A DNA stretch of 64,000 nt, taken from positions 3,890,001 to 3,954,000 of the forward strand of contig NZ_JAPNJW010000001.1 in NCBI RefSeq assembly GCF_026626745.1. Direction: 5' to 3'. The DNA is from Nannocystis sp. RBIL2 (GTDB taxonomy: Bacteria; Myxococcota_A; Polyangia; Nannocystales; Nannocystaceae). How positions within the stretch are numbered: the first letter of the stretch is position 1; each line of letters begins with the position of its first letter. The notes beneath the pieces were generated by a model, which saw nothing but the letters and a program-made list of their open reading frames with translations, did no database searches and was not told the origin of the DNA. The position numbers were made by a program, and so were the translations under genes. Shown here piece after piece: positions 7,355 through 20,276 of the stretch.

Positions 7355-8877
7355 CGTCTCGCTCCCCGCATGTTCTGAGGGACATGTCCCTTGCGACCTG
7401 GCCCCGGCATCACCCGCTCGAGCACCTTGGCCGAGCACAGCACCCCCGGCATGCCCGCGCCCGGGTGGGTGCCTGCGCCGACGAAGTACAGCCCGCGCAC
7501 GTCCTCGGAGGCGTTGTGGTAGCGGAAGTAGGCCGACTGAGTCAGCCGCGGCTCGGGCCCGAACGCCGCCCCGCCGTACGAGCGCAGCTCGGTCTCGAAG
7601 TAGCGCGGCGTCACGTGCTTGCGGGTGACGATGTGCTCGCGCAGACCCGGCACGTGCTGCTCGCTGAGGAAGTCGACGATCTTGCTGAAATAAGCCTCGC
7701 CGAGCTGGTCCCAGTCGAGCCCCTCGGCCTGCGTGTTGGGCACCGGCGACAGCACGTAGAACGCCTCGCAGCCGGGCGGCGCGAGGTTCGGGTCGGTCCG
7801 CGTCGGCGCGTGCAGGTACAGCGAGAAGTCGTCGGCCAGCACCTTGCGCTCGAAGATGTCCTCGAGCAGCTCGCGGTACCGCGTCCCGAGGATGATCGTG
7901 TGGTGCGCCAGCTCGGGCCAGGTGCGGTCGGCCCCGAAGTAGCCGACGAACAGCCCCATCGACAGTTTTTTACGACTGATCAAAAAGTCGCTGTTCCACC
8001 GGCGATGCCGCCGCGCCACCAGCTTGGTGTAGACCGTCGCCGGGTCGGCGTTGCTGACCACCGCCGCGCAGGCGATCCGCTCACCCGCCGCAGTGCGCAC
8101 CGCAGTCGCTCGCCCGCCCTCGACCTCGATCTCCGCCACCGGCGCGCTCACCCGCACCTCGACCCCGAGCTCGCCGAGCAGGCGCACCATCGCCTTGACG
8201 ATCGCGGTCGTCCCGCCGACCGCGAACTCGACGCCCCACTTGCGCTCGAGCCAGTGGATGAGCGCGTAGATCGCCGGCGCGCGGAACGGGTTGCCGCCGA
8301 TGAGCAGCGGCTGGAACGTGAACACCTGCCGCAGCCGCTCGTCGTGGATCGACGCGCTGACCCACTCGTACATCGAGCGCCAGCAGCCGAGCCGCGCCAG
8401 GTCGGGCACGATCTTCAGCATGTCGGTGAAGCGATCGAAGGGCCTGTCGACCAGCTCCGTGTAGCCGATGTCGAAGATCTGCCGCGCCTGGGCCGCCAGC
8501 CGGCGGTAGCCGTCGACGTCGCGGGGCGAAAATTGCTCGATCTGCGCCAGGATCCGCGGCTGGTCGCCGACGTAGTCGAAGCGCGAGCCGTCGGGGAACA
8601 GCACGCGATAGAACGGATCGACCGGCACGAACTGCACGTAGTCCCGCCGCTCGCGCCCGACCAGCGCGAACAGCTCGTCGAACAAATGGCTCGCGGTGAC
8701 CACAGTCGGCCCGGCGTCGAACGAGAACCCGTCCTGCTCGAACACCGCCGCGCGTCCGCCCGGCTGGTCCATCGCCTCGAGCACCAGGACCTCGTGCCCG
8801 CGCGCGCGCAGCCGGATCGCCGCCGCCAGCCCACCGAGCCCCGAGCCGATCACGATCACCCTGTCCTGCTCGCTCAT
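7351..8877 (-). CDS. crtI: Phytoene desaturase (CrtI type)
   Basis: 508 residues. The N-terminal FAD-binding Rossmann motif is VIVIGSGLGGLAAAIRLRAR followed by GGRA, and the C-terminal CrtI signature is near FVGAGTHPGAGMPGVLCSAKV. It desaturates phytoene stepwise and works with crtB directly downstream. The ATG at 8877 (MSEQDR) leads straight into the Rossmann strand. The last ten or so residues (GHVPQNMRGARR) derive from a palindromic repeat sitting on the crtI/crtB junction, so the enzyme has an unusual tail. A TACACT -10 is 11 bp upstream, back to back with the Uma2 promoter. Confidence 0.95.
   Translation of the reverse strand: MSEQDRVIVIGSGLGGLAAAIRLRARGHEVLVLEAMDQPGGRAAVFEQDGFSFDAGPTVVTASHLFDELFALVGRERRDYVQFVPVDPFYRVLFPDGSRFDYVGDQPRILAQIEQFSPRDVDGYRRLAAQARQIFDIGYTELVDRPFDRFTDMLKIVPDLARLGCWRSMYEWVSASIHDERLRQVFTFQPLLIGGNPFRAPAIYALIHWLERKWGVEFAVGGTTAIVKAMVRLLGELGVEVRVSAPVAEIEVEGGRATAVRTAAGERIACAAVVSNADPATVYTKLVARRHRRWNSDFLISRKKLSMGLFVGYFGADRTWPELAHHTIILGTRYRELLEDIFERKVLADDFSLYLHAPTRTDPNLAPPGCEAFYVLSPVPNTQAEGLDWDQLGEAYFSKIVDFLSEQHVPGLREHIVTRKHVTPRYFETELRSYGGAAFGPEPRLTQSAYFRYHNASEDVRGLYFVGAGTHPGAGMPGVLCSAKVLERVMPGPGRKGHVPQNMRGARR
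7369..7400. repeat. Palindromic repeat at the crtI-crtB junction
   Basis: GCATGTTCTGAGGGACATGTCCC encodes the C-terminal extension of CrtI, ending 15 bp before the TTGA stop/start overlap. Confidence 0.8.
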
Positions 8878-8888
8878 ACCGCCACGCG

Positions 8889-8894
8889 AGTGTA
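8889..8894 (-). promoter_or_regulatory. -10 element TACACT of crtI
   Basis: TACACT (minus strand) lies 11 bp before the crtI ATG in the 68-bp divergent region. Confidence 0.5.
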
Positions 8895-8933
8895 TCGCCG
8901 CGGCCCGCCGGCACACGCCCAGGGCACCCGTGG

Positions 8934-8939
8934 TATCCT
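8934..8939 (+). promoter_or_regulatory. -10 element TATCCT, leaderless start of Uma2 gene
   Basis: TATCCT lies 6 bp before the GTG at 8946. Confidence 0.6.
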
Positions 8940-8945
8940 CACTTC

Positions 8946-9524
8946 GTGACGGCCGCCACCTACGCCGACCTCGTCGCCTTTCCCGACGACGTCAAGACGG
9001 AGGTCCTCGGCGGCGAGCTCGTCACCCAGCCGAGCGCGACCTTTGGTCACTGTTATGTGCGGACCCTGCTCGGTCGACTCCTGGGCGGCCCGTTCGACTT
9101 CGACGACGACGGTCCGGGCGGCTGGTACATCGTCACCGCCGACCTCGACGTCCGCTTCACCGCCCACGACATCGTCCGGGCCGACGGCATCGGCTGGCTC
9201 CGGCCTCGCCTCGACGGTCGGTACGATCCGCTCCCCATCGATGTCGTCCCCGACTGGATCTGCGAGGTCCTCTCGCCGTCGTCGACCAAACGCGATCGGT
9301 TGCACAAATCCCAGCTCTACGCCCGCCACGGCGTCCCGCACTACTGGCTCGTCGACCCCGCCGCGCGTCTGCTCGAGGCCTACGCGCTCGACGGCGGCCA
9401 TTGGAAGAGCATCGGCGTCTACGACGAGACCGCCCGCGCCCGCATCGCCCCGTTCGAGGCCGTCGAGCTGCCGGTCGGCTACCTGTTCCCGAGCGAAGCA
9501 CCGACCACGGAAGAGCCCGGTTGA
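8946..9524 (+). CDS. Uma2-family (DUF820) putative endonuclease
   Basis: 192 residues with the Uma2 pattern: GGELV near the start, an Asp in LDVRFTAHD(I), DVVPDWICEVLSPSS and the YARHGVPHYWLVDP strand. The family has a PD-(D/E)XK-like restriction fold, with the Asp/Glu and EVLSPS serving as the putative metal site; biological roles are mostly unknown. A paralogue sits at 38024. Its stop overlaps a TTG that starts the SMI1 gene, so the two form a small operon. Confidence 0.88.
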   Translation: MTAATYADLVAFPDDVKTEVLGGELVTQPSATFGHCYVRTLLGRLLGGPFDFDDDGPGGWYIVTADLDVRFTAHDIVRADGIGWLRPRLDGRYDPLPIDVVPDWICEVLSPSSTKRDRLHKSQLYARHGVPHYWLVDPAARLLEAYALDGGHWKSIGVYDETARARIAPFEAVELPVGYLFPSEAPTTEEPG

Positions 9525-10277
9525 CGTCCTCTCCGCGGCGCCTCGCCGACCTGCGCTTCGTGCTGCCGGGCAAGTGCGACGCGTCATCGGTGCCAATCAC
9601 GAGGAGCGCCCCTGCCATGCAGCTGACGGCCTCGGCGACACCGTGGCCGACCGCGGTTGACAGCGATTTCCGCGGCGCCGATCTTGTCCGCCGCTTGCCC
9701 CCCAAACCTCCTTCAAAACCACGGCGGAAGCCCGACCCCAATTGGCCGATCCTCCTGAGCGCGCTCAGCAAGCGCCTGTTCCTCGTCACCGACGAAGCAG
9801 CGCGCGAGGCGACGTGGCTCGCCGCCGCCGGAGGCGACCCGGAGCGCGAGGCGACCGAAGCGCAGACGCGGACTGCGTCGCGCTGGCTGGGTTTCGCGGG
9901 TGCCAGCGAGGAAGACATCGCAGCGCGCGAGCGTGAGCTCGGTGTCCGGTTCCCCGAGGACTACAGGGCGTTTCTTCGCGCCAGCAACGGCTTCTTGGGC
10001 ATGGCCGGCTTTCCCCACGGCATGTGTTCGCTCCTCCCCGTCCAGCGCGTCGGCTGGTTCCGCGACCTCGACAGCGCCGGACGCATCGAGGCGTATCGGG
10101 ACGACTTCGCCGACGCCGATCCTGACGAGCTCCCCGAGGAGTGGGACATCGACGTCGAAGACCTCGAGCGGACGCTGCTCATCGGCGAGAGCGACGGCAA
10201 CGAGTGCATCCTCCTGCTCCCGCCCGGCCCCGACGACGACTGGGAGCTGTGGACCTACGATCCGGAGGCTGGCTCCC

Positions 10278-10299
10278 TGAGGACATGCCCGAAAGGCCA
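10278..10299. repeat. Palindromic repeat at the SMI1 3' end
   Basis: TGAGGACATGCCCGAAAGGCC is read as LRTCPKGQ at the point where the SMI1 protein should end. Confidence 0.75.
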
Positions 10300-10304
10300 G
10301 CGGA

Positions 10305-14906
<4,602 letters not shown>

Positions 14907-14915
14907 GGGCCCGCG

Positions 14916-14921
14916 AGTGTA
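14916..14921 (-). promoter_or_regulatory. -10 element TACACT of lhr
   Basis: TACACT lies 9 bp upstream of the GTG at 14906, with no Shine-Dalgarno. Confidence 0.55.
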
Positions 14922-15024
14922 CGCGCCCGCCCGCCGCCGCGCACGCGCGACGGCTCAGCCCGGTAAGCCCCCGCGACGCGCGTCGATCGCGGGCGCGTCG
15001 AGCCATCGCTGCGACGCAGCCGCG

Positions 15025-16779
15025 TCACGGCGTCAGCACGCCCGTCATCGCCCGCGACACCCAGATGTCGTGCGAATCGGCGTGCGCCTCGGTGAGGCCG
15101 CGGCCGCGCTCCGCGGTGACCTGAACATAATAGTGACCGCCGGGCTCGAGGAAGCCGTCGGGGATCGTCACCTCCGTGAATTCGGTGCGGATGCTGCCGA
15201 GCGAGCGGCGCAGGACCGGGCCGTCGATCCCGTCCGTGTCGTCGAGCGTGCGGATCGTGATCGTGTAGACATCGGGCGCGCCGAACTTCGGCGTGGTGAA
15301 GCTGATCGTCGGGTTGACGCCGACCCTCTCCAGCGACGCATCGGGCGGGACCTCGACCCCGTTGACCGCGAGGTCGCGCACCAGCCCCAGCTTCGGCACG
15401 ATCGGCTTCGAGGCCAGGTCTGCCAGTCGCCCCTGCACGATCAAGTCGGCCGCCAAATAGTCGGGCACCCCGCCGCCGCCCGGATCTGCGACGAACACGT
15501 AGCGCGAGCACTGCACGATCAGCGTCGGCGTCCCGTCACCCGGGTACGGGTTGCCGATCTCGAGGTCGACCACGCGGTCGCCCGGGGTGACGAACATCGT
15601 GTCGCATTCATCGCCCATGCATTCCGGGTCGACCGGCGCGTCGAGGCCGTACACGTTGATCCCGCCGAGGTTGGGCGTCATGCCGACGATCGGGTGGTCG
15701 GTGCCGGGCTCGAGCACCGCCGCGATGAAGCAGCCGACCGACTTGAGGTCGGCGTCGTAGATCTGCAGCTCCGCCATGAACTCACCGGCGCGCACGTCGA
15801 GGCTGACGACCTCGCTGGCGATCGGCGCGAACGTGCCGCTCACCGCAGTCGCCGCGCCGGCCTTCATCGGCGCCAGCGACAGCTCGGCCGCCTCGCCCAG
15901 CACGTAGCGCTGCGCGAACGACCACGGGTCTTGCAGCTCCGCGCCCATCGGCTCCGGCACCAGCGGTCCCGCGACCAGGTGACCGAGCCACAGGTCGTCG
16001 CCCTTGCCGGGGTCGACCAGCGGCCAGCCGGTGCGCCCGGTGTCCGGCCGCCACGCGATCGTCCACTCGCCGATCTCCGTCGCGTCGGGCTGCGGCGAGC
16101 CCGACATGTCCTCCGGGTTGAAGTTGGGGAACTCCAGCAGCTGCGTGTCGGTGTTGTACGAGTACAGCTCGAACTGGTCCTCCGGTCCGAGCGGCAGCAT
16201 GTCGCTGGCCGACACGATCACCGCCGTGGCACCGTCGTCGGTGGACGCGACGTCGGGCCGGCCGGCGAAGGTCTGCGCATAGATGTCGAGCACGCGCGCC
16301 TGGGCGACAGTCACCTGCTGCGGCCCCGGCAGCCCCGGCAGCTCGGCCTGCGCCGGCAGCCGCGTGCGCAGCTGATACACCGCCTCCGGCACCCCCGCGA
16401 ACTCGAGCCGCGCCGCGGCCTCGGCGTAGACCGCCGCGTAGGTCTGGCCCACCGAGACGATCGCCAGCTCCGCGTAGTCGAGCAGAGGGTCGCTGGCCGC
16501 CGCGATCTCCGGCCCGCCGAGCGGGCGATACGTCCGCGTCGCCGGGGCGATCACCCCGTCGAATTCCTCCTCGACGCCGGTCGTCGGCGTCGGCGTCTCG
16601 CTGGTGCTGGTCGGCGTCTCACCGGTGCTGCTCGGCGTCTCGTCGGTGGTGCCGCTGCTGGTGTCGCTCGCGGTGCTCGGCGTGTTGGCGACCGGCGGCG
16701 GACAACCTGCGAGGACGACCACGAGGCCGAGCGCGACTCCATTTTTAAAATTTAAAAATAGACTCAGAGGAGAGGACAT
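15025..16779 (-). CDS. Large lipoprotein with Thr/Ser-rich linker
   Basis: 584 residues. The signal ends in VVVLAGC (lipobox), followed by a low-complexity Thr/Ser/Pro linker (about 28-65) typical of Nannocystaceae surface lipoproteins. The body is mostly beta and Asp-rich, with a disulfide-prone CMGDEC, and ends in an Ig/fibronectin-like module (VGVNPTISFTTPKF to GGHYYVQVTAERG). Function unknown; display or binding is likely. The start MSSPLSLFLNFKNG overlaps a half repeat, and codons 9-13 are an AT-only run, strikingly unlike the surroundings. Confidence 0.8.
   Translation of the reverse strand: MSSPLSLFLNFKNGVALGLVVVLAGCPPPVANTPSTASDTSSGTTDETPSSTGETPTSTSETPTPTTGVEEEFDGVIAPATRTYRPLGGPEIAAASDPLLDYAELAIVSVGQTYAAVYAEAAARLEFAGVPEAVYQLRTRLPAQAELPGLPGPQQVTVAQARVLDIYAQTFAGRPDVASTDDGATAVIVSASDMLPLGPEDQFELYSYNTDTQLLEFPNFNPEDMSGSPQPDATEIGEWTIAWRPDTGRTGWPLVDPGKGDDLWLGHLVAGPLVPEPMGAELQDPWSFAQRYVLGEAAELSLAPMKAGAATAVSGTFAPIASEVVSLDVRAGEFMAELQIYDADLKSVGCFIAAVLEPGTDHPIVGMTPNLGGINVYGLDAPVDPECMGDECDTMFVTPGDRVVDLEIGNPYPGDGTPTLIVQCSRYVFVADPGGGGVPDYLAADLIVQGRLADLASKPIVPKLGLVRDLAVNGVEVPPDASLERVGVNPTISFTTPKFGAPDVYTITIRTLDDTDGIDGPVLRRSLGSIRTEFTEVTIPDGFLEPGGHYYVQVTAERGRGLTEAHADSHDIWVSRAMTGVLTP
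16741..16760. other. AT-only patch in the lipoprotein signal region
   Basis: About 19 consecutive A/T bases (ATTTTTAAAATTTAAAAAT) in DNA that is otherwise strongly GC-rich. It encodes LNFKN of the signal peptide. Confidence 0.7.
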
Positions 16780-17088
16780 GCGCCCCATTGCAGCAGATCG
16801 GCGCAGGCGTACAACCCTCTCGCGGACGCGCGACCTCCGAGGAGCTCGCCGCTCCGACCTCGCCTCCCGACCTTGAACTCGCGGTCCGCGACGAGCGCGG
16901 CCGACCTCGGCCGTGTCGCGGCCGTCGTTCCTGCTCGCGCTCGCGGCGGTCTCGCCCGATCCTGTGCCTGCTCGCGGGCGCGGCGCAGCGGCCCCGTGTG
17001 GCAACAGACGCACCCGAGCGTTTCCGCGCGATCGCTCGCCAGCCTGCGGAGGACCGCCGGGCCGGCGACTCGGGCATCATCGGCGCCC
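16780..17088. other. Divergent intergenic region (309 bp)
   Basis: Lies between the large lipoprotein gene and the second glycosyltransferase gene. I see no gene and no clear consensus promoter for either side. Confidence 0.5.
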
Positions 17089-18813
17089 GTGCTCGCCCGC
17101 CGCCACGTCGGGGCCGCGCTGGCGATCGCCGCGATCGCCGGGGTCTCGTGCCTGATCCGCCTGCCCGGCTTCACCGAGGGCGGATTCGCCTCGCACGACG
17201 TCGGCGGGATCCTCTACGAGGCCATGCTGCTGCGCGCCGGCGGCCTGCCCTACGTCGACGCGATCGAGCTCAAGGCCCCGGGCACCTTCTATCTCGCCAC
17301 CTTCCTCGCCGGCCCCGAGGGGCGGGACATCGCCGCGTTCCAGATCGCCGCCAACCTGGTCGCAGTCGCCTCGCTGCTGGTGCTCGCCGCGCTCGCCTGG
17401 CGGCTGTGGGGCGCGCGCGCGGCCGTCGTCGCCGCCGCGCTGTACGCCCTTCACGACGCCCACCTCGACAGCATGGACGCCAACTACGTCACCTGGGCCC
17501 AGCTGCCGGCGGTGGCCGCCGGGCTGTGCGCGGCGCGGGCGGCGACCTGGCGCGAGGACCCTGGCCTTCGGAGCAGGTCTCTTCGGACATGGCTCTTCGG
17601 CGGGGTGATGTGCGGCCTGGCCGCGCTGTGCAAGCAGCCCTCGGGCGTGGTCCTGCTGCCGGTCCTGTTCTGGGCAGCGTGCCCGCCCGGGCGCCGCGAC
17701 GTCCGCGCCGGCCTCGCCGTGATCGCCGGCTTCCTCCTCGCGCACGCCCCTGTCGCCCTGCACTACCTCGCCCGCGGCCAGCTCGGCGCGCTGCTCGGCG
17801 GCTACGTGTGGAACCCGTGGGGCTTCGAGTACATCGCCCACAACGCCGCCGGCACCGGCCCGGCGCGCGCGGCCTGGGAGTTCGCCGCGGCGGCCGTCCA
17901 CTTCCTGGCCCTGCCGCTGGCGCTGGCCGCCTTCGCGGTGGCATCCCGCCCCCGAGGACATGTCCCTAAAGACAGCTTATCGGCTCCCGCCGATGCGCCC
18001 GCCGCCCCAGCTCCCCGAGGACATGCCCCGAAGGACAGCTCATCGGCCCCCGCCGACGCGTCCCCCGCCCTATCTCCCCAAGGACATGCCCCGAAGGACA
18101 TGTCGAAATCCTCCGCCTCAGCGCCCCGAGGACATGCCCCGAAGGACATCTCACATGTCCCCGGAGCCATGCGCTTCCTGCTCGCCTGGACGGCGGCCGC
18201 CATGCTCGCGGCCGCCACCGGCCTGCGCTTTTACAAGGGCTACTGGCTCGGCGTACTGCCGCCGCTGTGCCTGCTCGCCGCGGCCCCGTGGGGTGCAGGC
18301 GCCCCTGCGCTGTGGCGCCGCGGCTGGCCGCGCCTGATCGTCGCCCCCCTTGTCCTGGCGCTGACGATGCGCGCAGCCTGGGCCCTGCGCCTGACGCGAG
18401 ACGATCGCGCCCGCCCGCACGACGAGGGCGCCCGCGCGATCGGCCGCTGGCTCGGCGAGCGCACCGGCCCCGACGACACTATCTGGGTGTGGGGCTGGCA
18501 CCTGTGGGGCGTCCACGCCTACAGCGGCCGCCTCTCGGCCAGTCGCATCTACAAAACCCTCGGCCTGCTGACGACCACGCCCGACGACACCTGGCGCAGC
18601 CCCGCCGGACCGGCCAAGGTGCTGACCGACGGCCCCGCCGCGCAGCAGCTCCTGAGCGACCTGGCCGCCGCGCCCCCGGCCTTCGTCGCCATCGGCGGGA
18701 CGGCCCCCAAGCACGAGTTCCCGGCCCTGCGCCGCTTCCTCGCCGAACGCTACGTCCGCGACCACGGCCTCCGGTTCGGCAAGGTGGAGATCTGGCGCCG
18801 CGCCGACCGCTGA
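17089..18813 (+). CDS. GT-C/PMT-like membrane glycosyltransferase with repeat-built loop
   Basis: 574 residues from the GTG at 17089; longer starts add an Arg/Ala-rich stretch that looks non-coding. Multiple TM helices begin at VGAALAIAAIAGVSCLI. The first loop carries SHDVGGILYEA and YVDAIELKAPGTFYLA, as in dolichyl-phosphate mannosyltransferase-like proteins of GT39 type. Between two TM segments, residues about 290-360 consist of four units starting R/QGH(V/A)PKD, encoded by palindromic repeats spaced 63, 63 and 48 bp, all multiples of three. A further repeat lies at 17561-17600. Substrate unknown. Confidence 0.82.
   Translation: MLARRHVGAALAIAAIAGVSCLIRLPGFTEGGFASHDVGGILYEAMLLRAGGLPYVDAIELKAPGTFYLATFLAGPEGRDIAAFQIAANLVAVASLLVLAALAWRLWGARAAVVAAALYALHDAHLDSMDANYVTWAQLPAVAAGLCAARAATWREDPGLRSRSLRTWLFGGVMCGLAALCKQPSGVVLLPVLFWAACPPGRRDVRAGLAVIAGFLLAHAPVALHYLARGQLGALLGGYVWNPWGFEYIAHNAAGTGPARAAWEFAAAAVHFLALPLALAAFAVASRPRGHVPKDSLSAPADAPAAPAPRGHAPKDSSSAPADASPALSPQGHAPKDMSKSSASAPRGHAPKDISHVPGAMRFLLAWTAAAMLAAATGLRFYKGYWLGVLPPLCLLAAAPWGAGAPALWRRGWPRLIVAPLVLALTMRAAWALRLTRDDRARPHDEGARAIGRWLGERTGPDDTIWVWGWHLWGVHAYSGRLSASRIYKTLGLLTTTPDDTWRSPAGPAKVLTDGPAAQQLLSDLAAAPPAFVAIGGTAPKHEFPALRRFLAERYVRDHGLRFGKVEIWRRADR
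17561..17600. repeat. Degenerate palindromic repeat in the glycosyltransferase
   Basis: CCTTCGGAGCAGGTCTCTTCGGACATGG, three related half-units translated as LRSRSLRTWLFG. Confidence 0.6.
17951..18173. repeat. In-frame tandem array of palindromic repeats
   Basis: Four units each contain GGACATG(T/C)CCC plus AAGGACA. Core GGACATG sites are at 17956, 18019, 18082 and 18130. The first two are 63-bp units that share the downstream ATCGGCNCCCGCCGA segment. Confidence 0.9.
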
Positions 18814-19028
18814 CGCAGCGACGAGCAGCACGCCGCAACGACACACTCGTATCGCGAAGATCTAGCGCGCCGACGCGACAACTCCGTCGCATCGCGAAGG
18901 TCTGGTCTCGCGACGACGAGCAGCGCTCACCACTGCACCACGTGCCCTCGCCGTCGGGCGAAAGATCGAACGATCGCAGAGAAACCCGCGCCCTGGCGCA
19001 GTCCCGCGAGTGCGCCGACATTGCTGGC

Positions 19029-20069
19029 ATGCGGACGCGGCGGAATCCTCGCCCGGGCCTCACCCGGCGCGCGGTGCTCGGATGGGCCGGCCTGACCGGC
19101 CTGGCCGCGTGCACACCCCGGCCCTCGCCCGTCGCCCCGCAGGAAGGCACGTCCATGGATCTCGACATCGTCATCGTCGGCGGCGGACCGGCCGGCCTCA
19201 GCGCCGCGCTCGCGCTCGGGCGCGCCCGCAAGCGCACCCTTTTGTGCGACGCGGGCGAGCCGCGCAACGCCGCTGCCGCGCACATCCAGGGCTTCGTCAC
19301 CCGCGACGGCACCTCGCCCGCCGAGTTCCGCCGCATCGCCCGCGCCGAGCTGACCGCCTACCCGAGCGTCGTCGTGCGCGACACCCGGGTCCAGGACATC
19401 GCCGCGCGCGGACCCGACTCGTTCGCCCTCACCCTCGGCGACGGCAGCCGCGTGACCGCGCGTCGCGTCCTGCTGTGCACCGGCCTCGTCGACGAGCTGC
19501 CGCCGCTGCCGGGCATCGCCGCCCTGTGGGGCAAGAGCGTCCACCTCTGCCCCTACTGCCACGGCTGGGAGCTGCGCGAGCGGCCTCTCGGCTACCTGAG
19601 CCCGAGCCCGGCGATGCTCGAGTGGTCGCTGCTCCTGCGCGGCTGGACCCGCGAGCTGGTGGTGTTCACCGACGCGGCCTTCGCAGTCCCCGGCGAGGCC
19701 CGCGCCCACCTGGCCCGCGCCGGCGTGGCGATCGAGACGCGCAAGCTCGAGCGGCTCGTCGGCGACGACGCGTTGACCGCGGTCGAGCTCGCGGACGGCG
19801 CCCGGGTCGCCATCGAGGGCCTCTTCGTGCGCCCGAAGCAGCACCAGGTCGCGCTCGTCACCGCCCTGGGCCTCGCGCTCGACGAGCACGGCTTCGTCCA
19901 GGTCGACATGCACAAACAGACCTCGCACCCGGGCGTGTACGCTGCAGGCGACCTCACCACCGGCCTGCAAGGCGCCGTGTTCTCCGCGGCCGCCGGCTAC
20001 CAGGCCGGCGCGTCGATCAACCACGCCCTCACGATCGAGCTGGCGCTGGCCGGCCAGCTCGACGCATGA
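19029..20069 (+). CDS. FAD/NAD(P)-dependent oxidoreductase, thioredoxin reductase-like, with Tat-type lipoprotein signal
   Basis: 346 residues from the ATG at 19029. The N-terminus holds TRRAVLGWAGLTGLAAC, a twin-arginine motif followed by a lipobox, implying export of a folded flavoprotein. The Rossmann motif IVIVGGGPAGLSAALAL follows, then a central CPYCHGWE (redox CxxC of the pyridine nucleotide-disulfide class II family) and VYAAGDLTTGLQ as the second FAD motif. A second ATG at 19155 with GGAAGG upstream would give a cytosolic form without the signal. The convergent AraC regulator may control it. Confidence 0.85.
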   Translation: MRTRRNPRPGLTRRAVLGWAGLTGLAACTPRPSPVAPQEGTSMDLDIVIVGGGPAGLSAALALGRARKRTLLCDAGEPRNAAAAHIQGFVTRDGTSPAEFRRIARAELTAYPSVVVRDTRVQDIAARGPDSFALTLGDGSRVTARRVLLCTGLVDELPPLPGIAALWGKSVHLCPYCHGWELRERPLGYLSPSPAMLEWSLLLRGWTRELVVFTDAAFAVPGEARAHLARAGVAIETRKLERLVGDDALTAVELADGARVAIEGLFVRPKQHQVALVTALGLALDEHGFVQVDMHKQTSHPGVYAAGDLTTGLQGAVFSAAAGYQAGASINHALTIELALAGQLDA

Positions 20070-20082
20070 GCGCATCGATGAT

Positions 20083-20276
20083 GCTCGCGCCGCCGCGAGT
20101 GATGCCGCATCAGCGATGCTCGAGCGACGCGGCCGCCACCGCCGCGAATACGGCTCGCGCCGCCGCGACTGATGCCGCATCAGCAATGATTCGAGTGACG
20201 CCGCGGATGCTGCTCGCGCCGCCGCGACTGACGCCGCATCAGCGACGCTCGCGCGACGTTCGCCCGCGCCGCACCA
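20083..20276. repeat. Degenerate tandem repeat of about 60-70 bp, three copies
   Basis: GCTCGCGCCGCCGCGA followed by TGATGCCGCATCAG recurs at 20083, 20153 and 20212 (spacings 70 and 59). Each contains the palindrome TGATGCCGCATCA or a close variant. It lies between convergent genes. Confidence 0.7.

Noticed and set aside
8946..9524. Uma2 gene as part of a transposon
   Set aside because: No inverted repeats, target duplications or transposase motifs around either Uma2 gene.
17951..18173. Possible CRISPR array (regularly spaced repeats)
   Set aside because: Units are too few, spacers are similar to each other, the array is in frame inside a gene, and there are no cas genes.
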